A stretch of DNA of 64,000 bases from positions 682,001-746,000 of the forward strand of contig NZ_JAVDQF010000001.1 of the NCBI RefSeq assembly GCF_031454135.1. The letters are read 5' to 3'. Each line of letters starts with the position of its first letter. Positions within the stretch are counted from its first letter, which is position 1. The notes under the pieces are model-generated. The model was not told the DNA's origin. It saw only the letters and a list, made by a program, of their open reading frames with translations, and did no database searches. Shown piece by piece: positions 59,248 to 64,000 of this stretch. The DNA is from Arthrobacter russicus (GTDB lineage Bacteria > Actinomycetota > Actinomycetes > Actinomycetales > Micrococcaceae). A program made the translations under genes and the position numbers.

Positions 59248-59456
59248 GACAGCACCGTGTAGCCGGCCTCCGTGACCGCCGACTCGACGGCGGCGCGTTC
59301 CACCGGGCTCGTGTGCTGTAGCCGGACCCGGCCGGACGTGGCGTCCGCGTCTACCCCGACGACCCCCGGCACCTCGCTCAGCTCGGTTCGCAGCGTCCGC
59401 TCGCAGTGTGCGCAGGTCATCCCGTTCACCACGAGCTCGGACTCATCCATACCCAT
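59226..59456 (-). CDS. copZ: Copper chaperone (HMA domain)
   Basis: A 76-residue single heavy-metal-associated domain with the Cu(I)-binding C-x-x-C in NGMTCAHCERTL. It would deliver copper to the HMA domain of CopA. GGAAGGA precedes ATG 59456 at good spacing; a GTG one codon earlier and an ATG two codons later are alternatives. Its C-terminal 22 bp overlap ctaG. A TACA-type box with a -10 sequence lies about 30 bp upstream. Confidence 0.88.
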   Translation of the reverse strand: MGMDESELVVNGMTCAHCERTLRTELSEVPGVVGVDADATSGRVRLQHTSPVERAAVESAVTEAGYTVLSWTTDQL

Positions 59457-59484
59457 CACGTCCTTCCCGTCACGCACCCCACTA

Positions 59485-59500
59485 ACTCTACAAGATGTCC
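59485..59500 (-). promoter_or_regulatory. Promoter and BlaI-type box of the copZ operon
   Basis: On the minus strand GGACATCTTGTAG (59488-59500) matches the perfect palindrome at 54865-54877 at 9 of 13 positions. A TAGAGT -10 box (59485-59490) overlaps it. Binding of the repressor here would block copZ-ctaG-copA. Confidence 0.5.
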
Positions 59501-59738
59501 AAGATCGTTCGGTCAGGACGAAACCTGGAGCCGGCGGATTCGACAGGCGTTCTCGGCCGGACCGAGTCGATCGCTGCCACCTCACCGGAACCGGTGGCGC
59601 GAGGGTGAGTTGCGGACAGTCGCGCCTGCCGCGGTGCTTGTCTGGACGTCCGCGCGACCACGCCACCGATGGCGGGTTTCCCTCCGAGCGCTGCCACTGT
59701 CGTCCGGAGCTGTTCGATGCGATCTGCTGCGTCCTTCG

Positions 59739-60566
59739 TCAGGTGGGAAGGATCCGAATCGCCTGCGGCAATCGCCGCCGCCCTGCGGACGGCCATCGGC
59801 GAGCAGTGAGGCGCACGGCACGCAGGTGCATACTTTCATCGCCGGTCGTGTTCGCGAGCACAGTCAGCGCGTTGGCAAGATGCGCGGCGCCCGCCTGCCG
59901 GGCGGCCGCGTCATCTGCGGCCAACTCGATGAGCAGTACGGTGGCGCGCTGGAGTGCGCGCCCCGGCAGCACGCGGGGCAGGCACAACGCATTGATCTGC
60001 GCGATCCGGACCGCCCACCCGTGCCATTGCCGCAGATGCGCGTACTCATGTGCGAGGACCGCCTGCAGCTGCGATACGGTGAGCGTCTCCTCCATCGCGG
60101 TGGAGAGGAGGATCTCCGGGTGCTTCCCGGGGACAGCGCACGCGATGGGCTGGTCGCAGCGGAACCGTACCAGGGTGAACCCGCCCCGCTCCTCCCGCGA
60201 TTTGGCCAGCGCCGCCGCTACTTGACTCGACTGTTCGGCGCCGGTCGAATCCGCAGCCGATGTGGCCACGAACGCGATCACGGCCCCGAAAGCCCCCAGG
60301 CCCAACCACCCGCCCGCCGTCACCAGCACAGCCTGGCCGTGCGATGCCACCTCCGAGACGGTCACGGCCGCCATGACGCTACCCGCCACTGCGGCGGCGG
60401 CCAAGCTCAGCCCGAGGAAGAACGCCACGAACCACGCGGTCAGCGCGGCCCGCGGGTGCAGCAACTGCCACCGTCCCACCGTCAGCACCAGCGGGCTCAA
60501 CACCGCCGTCAACACCGCGGCGCCCGCGGACGCTGCCGTGAAAAGCAGCAGGCCTTCGCCCGTCAC
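59739..60566 (-). CDS. M56-family membrane metallopeptidase (BlaR1-like sensor)
   Basis: A 275-residue membrane protease. It has helices at about 5-30, 40-65 and 75-105, then a gluzincin domain with H173-E-Y-A-H177 (AHEYAHLRQWH) and the downstream zinc Glu in ELAADDAA. It lacks the C-terminal penicillin-binding sensor of staphylococcal BlaR1, so the signal is not beta-lactam binding to such a domain. Paired with BlaI, it would cleave or release the repressor on a membrane or metal signal. It overlaps the BlaI gene by 4 bp. Confidence 0.88.
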   Translation of the reverse strand: MTGEGLLLFTAASAGAAVLTAVLSPLVLTVGRWQLLHPRAALTAWFVAFFLGLSLAAAAVAGSVMAAVTVSEVASHGQAVLVTAGGWLGLGAFGAVIAFVATSAADSTGAEQSSQVAAALAKSREERGGFTLVRFRCDQPIACAVPGKHPEILLSTAMEETLTVSQLQAVLAHEYAHLRQWHGWAVRIAQINALCLPRVLPGRALQRATVLLIELAADDAAARQAGAAHLANALTVLANTTGDESMHLRAVRLTARRWPSAGRRRLPQAIRILPT

Positions 60567-60940
60567 CGTGGGCGGCCGGTGTCGGGGAACACGGACCGCA
60601 ACAGTGCGATGTCCTGTGCGTCCAGGTTGCCTGCGAATGCCAGCAACGCGGCCTTCCGATCCTCCGCCTGGTCGAGCGTGGAGATCATCGACGCGCCCGC
60701 GTCCTTGCCATCCGGTCGCGGTACTGAGAAACGCACCTTCCGAGGCGACTGCTCGATGCGCAGCACTTGTCCCTTGCGCTCCAGTCGGGTGAGTGCGGTC
60801 ATCAACGTCGTGTATGCAGGTACGGGCCCCGAGAACAACTCCTGCAGCTGGCGAGCGCTAACGAGTTCCCCTTGTCCCCGCAGCAGTCGCAGCAACTCAC
60901 GTTCGAGCTCGCCCCACTCCCTGGTCCGTGCACCCGTCAT
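60563..60940 (-). CDS. BlaI/MecI/CopY-family transcriptional repressor
   Basis: A 125-residue winged-helix repressor of the penicillinase-repressor family. The N-terminal HTH (EWGELERELLRLLRGQG to YTTLMTALTRLERKG) and the C-terminal dimerisation helices (AGNLDAQDIALLRSVF) are clear. CopY of lactic-acid bacteria, which represses copper genes, belongs to the same family, but the Cys cluster of CopY is absent. Release therefore probably depends on the coupled M56 protease. Half sites upstream suggest autoregulation. Confidence 0.9.
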   Translation of the reverse strand: MTGARTREWGELERELLRLLRGQGELVSARQLQELFSGPVPAYTTLMTALTRLERKGQVLRIEQSPRKVRFSVPRPDGKDAGASMISTLDQAEDRKAALLAFAGNLDAQDIALLRSVFPDTGRPR

Positions 60941-60998
60941 CGCTCACCTCCGCACCAACGCTAATGCACAGCAGGCGCGTACGGCCATGCCGGAGACG

Positions 60999-61038
60999 GT
61001 ACAACTGGCAGAGAGGACGAGTTGTCGACTATGTAGCG
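60999..61038 (-). promoter_or_regulatory. Control region of the BlaI-M56 operon with operator half sites
   Basis: GTACAAC at 60999-61005 and a TATGTAG half site at 61029-61035 resemble arms of the 54865-54877 palindrome, though no full dyad is present. They lie 60-100 bp before the repressor start. Confidence 0.3.
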
Positions 61039-61184
61039 GACCGGGTGGCGTCGCACCTGGCAGGAATGCGCGGGGGCGACGAGGACACACTCATCCAACC
61101 AGGAGCGATGCTGATCAGTCATCGCAACGTGCAGCGCGAGCGCATGACTACGGCTCATTCAAAGGAAGCGCCAGAGCAAATGAC

Positions 61185-61190
61185 TACAAT
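61185..61190 (+). promoter_or_regulatory. Candidate -10 box of the 61198 gene, overlapping a CTACAA half site
   Basis: TACAAT lies 7 nt before GTG at 61198. The overlapping CTACAA (61184-61189) equals one arm of the copper-module operator, so this gene may share the regulator. Confidence 0.4.
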
Positions 61191-61197
61191 CGAAGCG

Positions 61198-61658
61198 TGT
61201 TCCGCTCACTCCGATTCGCCTGTGCCGGGCGACTGGAACGCAGTGAGATGATGATGCGGCTTATTGGCATGATCGGTCTCACGCTTCTGCTGATCTTCGC
61301 CATTGGTGCCGCCGACTACTGCAGCGCCGACGTCGCCGCTGCGTCGACTTCAGCCGGGTCGTCTCTTGAAACCGATGTCGCAGGTTCGGATGCAACCAGT
61401 GCGGGATCGGCGGGCATGGTGACGCAGTTTGCGACGGGCGTAGCACAGGCGGACCCGGTCGCGGGGGCTGTGCTGTGCGTCCTTGGTGTTCTCTGCGGGC
61501 TCGTCGCCGCGGTCATGCTGTACCGGTTACTCGGGCGCGCGACAGCAGTGGTGGCGGAGAGCGGCCTCGCTCATTCGCGGACGAGTGCTATTTCGAAGCC
61601 CGATGCGCTGAGGCGGACCTCGCTGACTCTGGCGACTCTCAGCATCTCGCGGACCTGA
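61198..61658 (+). CDS. Small membrane protein, unknown
   Basis: A 153-residue protein if the leaderless GTG at 61198 is used, or 136 if ATG at 61248. It has a basic N-terminus, one hydrophobic segment after the MMMRL stretch (IGLTLLLIFAIG), a Ser/Ala/Thr/Asp-rich extracytoplasmic stretch, a second helix (AVLCVLGVLCGLVAAVML) and a basic tail. It loosely resembles short actinobacterial DUF6153-like proteins found near copper genes. It is divergent from the BlaI operon. No function is assigned. Confidence 0.5.
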
Positions 61659-61745
61659 CATCTCGGAGTGCCGCGCCTCGCGGGCGTGCACCCCATCGAG
61701 CGTTCGCTCGATCTTCGACCGTGTCAACAGTCCTTGGAGTACCTG

Positions 61746-62411
61746 ATGAAACCCGCCGTGAAAGCCGGTCTCGTCGCCCTTGCCGCCGCCATCGTTCTGA
61801 TCATCGTCGCGGTGATCGTCGTCCTCATCAACCAGCGAAACGGTTCGCCGCCAGGATCTGAGGACGGAGGTTCCAGGGCACAGGTCCTGCGAGAGAACTC
61901 ACGCGTTCTCGACGATGGGGGAGACGGCTCGGTGACGGTCGTCGAGTTCCTCGACTTCGAATGCGAGGCTTGCGGTGCCTTCTACCCCGTGGTTGAAGAC
62001 CTTCGGGAGCGATACGACGGCGAGATCACCTACGTCATCCGCTACTTCCCTCTGCCGGGGCACCTGAACTCCAGGAACGCCGCATTCGCCGCCGAAGCGG
62101 CGGCGCAGCAGGGACGCCTGGAAGAGATGTATCGCAAGCTCTTCGAGACGCAGGCCGAGTGGGGTGAAGCCCCGGAATCGCGGGCGAGCCTGTTCCGAGG
62201 CTTCGCGGAGGAGATGGGCCTGGACATGGCCGCTTACGATTCCGCGATCTCGGATCCCGCAACGGTCGCACGAGTCGATCTCGACTACAACGACGGTCGG
62301 GCACTGGGAGTGAGCGGAACTCCGACGTTCTTCGTGAACGGCGACGCCATCACGCTCGAGCGCTACGACGACCTGGAGACTGCGATTGTCTCAGCGGGCG
62401 AGCGAACATGA
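61746..62411 (+). CDS. DsbA-like membrane-anchored thioredoxin-fold protein
   Basis: A 221-residue protein anchored by one N-terminal helix (about 5-27). The thioredoxin fold starts near VTVVEFLDFECEAC, with the redox-active pair C73-x-x-C76 (C-E-A-C) and the cis-Pro loop SGTPTFFVNG near the end. It would act outside the membrane on thiols of secreted proteins, as oxidase, reductase or isomerase. GGAG lies 7 nt before ATG 61746. Its stop overlaps the next start by 4 bp. Confidence 0.88.
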   Translation: MKPAVKAGLVALAAAIVLIIVAVIVVLINQRNGSPPGSEDGGSRAQVLRENSRVLDDGGDGSVTVVEFLDFECEACGAFYPVVEDLRERYDGEITYVIRYFPLPGHLNSRNAAFAAEAAAQQGRLEEMYRKLFETQAEWGEAPESRASLFRGFAEEMGLDMAAYDSAISDPATVARVDLDYNDGRALGVSGTPTFFVNGDAITLERYDDLETAIVSAGERT

Positions 62412-63421
62412 AACTCCGGGGGCTCTCTCACCGTCGAGTGATCATCGTCGGCTCCGGCCATGCCGGTCTCTCTGTCGCCGCCGAACTCTCACGTTCGGGC
62501 CTGCAGCCGCAACGGGATTTTGCCGTGATCGACAGCAACCCCGACGGGCAACGCTCGTGGGCCTTCCGCTGGTCGTCCATGGAACTCCTGACCGAGGCCG
62601 GCCGCAGCACGGTCGCCGGCCAGCATCTCACCGGTGACCCCTATCGACGCCCGTCACCGCGCGAGATCGAACAGCATCTCCTCGACGTCGAGTCGAGTTT
62701 GGGGGTCACGACGATGTGGGGCATCAGAGCGACAGGTGTGGAACGTCTGGGAGACGGTTCGACTCTCCTCCTGTCAACGAATGAAGGGCCGGTACAGACG
62801 CGCAACGTCGTCTGCGCGACGGGGGCGGCGGCTCGACCTCGGACTCTGGGGTGGGCGGTGGGTGCCGCGGTGCCGGGGATCATGGTTCACAGCGCGGACT
62901 ATCACGGACCAGGTCAGATTCCCCGCGGCGACGTTCTGGTCGTCGGAGCCGGTCACAGCGGCCAGCAGATCGCACGCGAACTCAGCAGCACGCACCGCGT
63001 CACGCTGTCCTCCCGACCGACGTATGCCTCGGCAGGTCGACCGATACGGCGCCTCGTCGGGCGACGTCGTACAGACGCGAGAGGCGCGGCGGCCCTCTCG
63101 CTGGATCCAGAATGGGCGCAGCTTGGTATCGACGTGGTGTCTGCGGCGGTCGCCGCGGACGGAGCGCACATCGTCTTCGACGACGGCCGGCGAATCGCTC
63201 CGCAATCGATCATCTTCGCGACCGGATACCGGCCCGCGGACGGATGGCTTCCCCGCAGGGTACTCGATGCTACATCCGGTCGTGGGAAGCGCGGGACCAC
63301 GGGCGTCCCGGGTTTGTTCGTTGTGGGTATGCCGACCTACGGCAGCCGGGACGCCGACACCTTCGCCGGCGCACGCCGTGACGCGATCTCGATAGCGCGT
63401 CACATCATGAAGCGCCCCTGA
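62408..63421 (+). CDS. FAD/NAD(P)-dependent flavoprotein oxidoreductase
   Basis: A 337-residue two-dinucleotide-domain flavoprotein. GSGHAGLS (residues 15-22) binds FAD, GAGHSGQQ near 178 binds NAD(P)H, and an ATGYRP motif lies near 270. It resembles the CzcO/YpdA-like group of thiol-related or monooxygenase flavoproteins, but no CxxC pair is present, so it is not a classical thioredoxin reductase. Coupling with the DsbA-like gene (ATGA overlap) suggests that it supplies or senses reducing power for that protein. Confidence 0.82.
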   Translation: MKLRGLSHRRVIIVGSGHAGLSVAAELSRSGLQPQRDFAVIDSNPDGQRSWAFRWSSMELLTEAGRSTVAGQHLTGDPYRRPSPREIEQHLLDVESSLGVTTMWGIRATGVERLGDGSTLLLSTNEGPVQTRNVVCATGAAARPRTLGWAVGAAVPGIMVHSADYHGPGQIPRGDVLVVGAGHSGQQIARELSSTHRVTLSSRPTYASAGRPIRRLVGRRRTDARGAAALSLDPEWAQLGIDVVSAAVAADGAHIVFDDGRRIAPQSIIFATGYRPADGWLPRRVLDATSGRGKRGTTGVPGLFVVGMPTYGSRDADTFAGARRDAISIARHIMKRP

Positions 63422-63462
63422 ACACGCTCGCACGACACCACTAACCGAAACGAGGATCACAC

Positions 63463-63846
63463 ATGAAACATCCGATAGCCGTGAGGATGTATGCGTGGGT
63501 CACCGTCGCGTGCGTGCTGCCGATCGCCGCGACGGTTCTGCTGGTGTCGCCTGCTGCTTCAGCGTCCGCCGCTGGGGATGTCGCACCAGCGACCACGTCC
63601 TCCGCTCCCGGGCCGACCTCACCCCCCTCGCCGTCGCCGACGGTCGAAGAGACGGAGTCCGACGACCACCCCCAACGGCAGAATGGGGAGCGGCCGGTGG
63701 AGCGAGACGATCTCGGGTTCCTCGGCATCCTGTTTGTGACCGGCATGGGGTTCGTCCTCGTGGCTGGTGCTGTCGGTGTCGCCGTCGCCGGATGCAAGCG
63801 CCGCCGCCGGGACCGTGCCGTGGCCAAGACGGACAGGGGAGCGTGA
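63463..63846 (+). CDS. Small exported/membrane protein, unknown
   Basis: A 127-residue protein with a signal peptide-like N-terminus (about 10-36), a Thr/Ser/Pro-rich linker of about 30 residues, an acidic/basic segment, a membrane helix (about 84-107) and a basic end (CKRRRRDR). I do not recognise a family. The topology would place the Pro-rich region outside. Its stop overlaps a possible GTG start of lspA, so it is in the same operon. Confidence 0.6.
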   Translation: MKHPIAVRMYAWVTVACVLPIAATVLLVSPAASASAAGDVAPATTSSAPGPTSPPSPSPTVEETESDDHPQRQNGERPVERDDLGFLGILFVTGMGFVLVAGAVGVAVAGCKRRRRDRAVAKTDRGA

Positions 63847-63848
63847 CG

Positions 63849-64000
63849 ATGGGCGCACGGGTGCCGAAGTACGCCTTTGCATTCGCCGTCGCCGGCGCGA
63901 CGGTCATCATAGACCAGGTGTCGAAGGCTGTCGCCTTGGCGCAATTGAGTACCACGGAGCGCATTCCGCTGCTGGGAGACCTCCTCGGGCTGCAACTCGC
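63849..64000 (+). CDS. lspA: Lipoprotein signal peptidase (start only)
   Basis: Only the first 50 codons are in the window. They carry the LspA box 1 (IIDQVSKAVAL) after a short hydrophobic helix, and continue as LGDLLGLQLA. The two catalytic Asp residues would lie beyond the right edge. ATG 63849 or GTG 63843 (overlapping the previous stop) is the start. Extra lspA copies beside metal-resistance genes are known in mobile elements; here it follows thiol and copper genes. Confidence 0.8.
   Translation, partial: MGARVPKYAFAFAVAGATVIIDQVSKAVALAQLSTTERIPLLGDLLGLQL

Noticed and set aside
59406-61250. Long plus-strand frame running across the BlaI and M56 genes into 61658
   Set aside because: Only its last part (from 61198) has protein-like character; the rest is antisense to two clear genes.

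Overview
The window is high-GC actinobacterial DNA. Gene content and order point to an Arthrobacter-like member of the Micrococcaceae: argS-lysA-hom-thrC-thrB, then rho-prfA-prmC-sua5, a WecA-type transferase, atpI-atpBEFHAGDC, DUF2550 and nucS. The species assignment is inference. No rRNA, tRNA or CRISPR array was seen.

Positions 1 to about 40,960 are core chromosome. From the left they hold a membrane protein cut by the window edge, an AI-2E family transporter, an alpha/beta hydrolase, the mismatch endonuclease nucS, nagA, cspA with a clear terminator, an MprF-like protein, and the complete F-type ATP synthase operon on the minus strand. A small polysaccharide block follows (WecA-like transferase, CapD-like dehydratase, SDR epimerase, a fused double glycosyltransferase). 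Next come the translation and termination genes (sua5/tsaC, prmC, prfA, rho) and the aspartate-family operon argS-lysA-hom-thrC-thrB. The core ends with an envelope protein carrying a degenerate HNH-like domain, an MFS exporter, and a flavin-transfer operon (FMN-binding lipoprotein, apbE, membrane flavin reductase). The last gene of that operon seems to have lost its C-terminus at about 40.95 kb, which I take as the edge of an inserted element.

Positions from about 40,960 to 64,000 form an accessory, plasmid- or ICE-like region that continues past the right edge. It carries a PHP/SMC-like ATPase resembling the TrlF family (possible defence), a MobF relaxase-helicase with a candidate oriT upstream, and two metal modules. 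The first is hisD - ArsR regulator - P1B-like ATPase without the usual membrane cysteine - VIT transporter, with a DUF418 membrane protein behind it. The second is a copper module: BlaI-type repressor and M56 sensor protease, copZ-ctaG-copA with overlapping genes, and a Met-rich DUF5134 membrane protein. Palindromic TACA/TGTA-type sites overlap the likely promoters of the copper genes, so the BlaI/M56 pair probably controls them. The right end adds a DsbA-like thiol protein, a flavoprotein reductase, a small exported protein and the start of lspA.

Several genes appear to be leaderless (nucS, nagA, argS, the DUF5134 gene and the small gene at 61,198): a TANNNT box lies 6-7 nt before the start codon.
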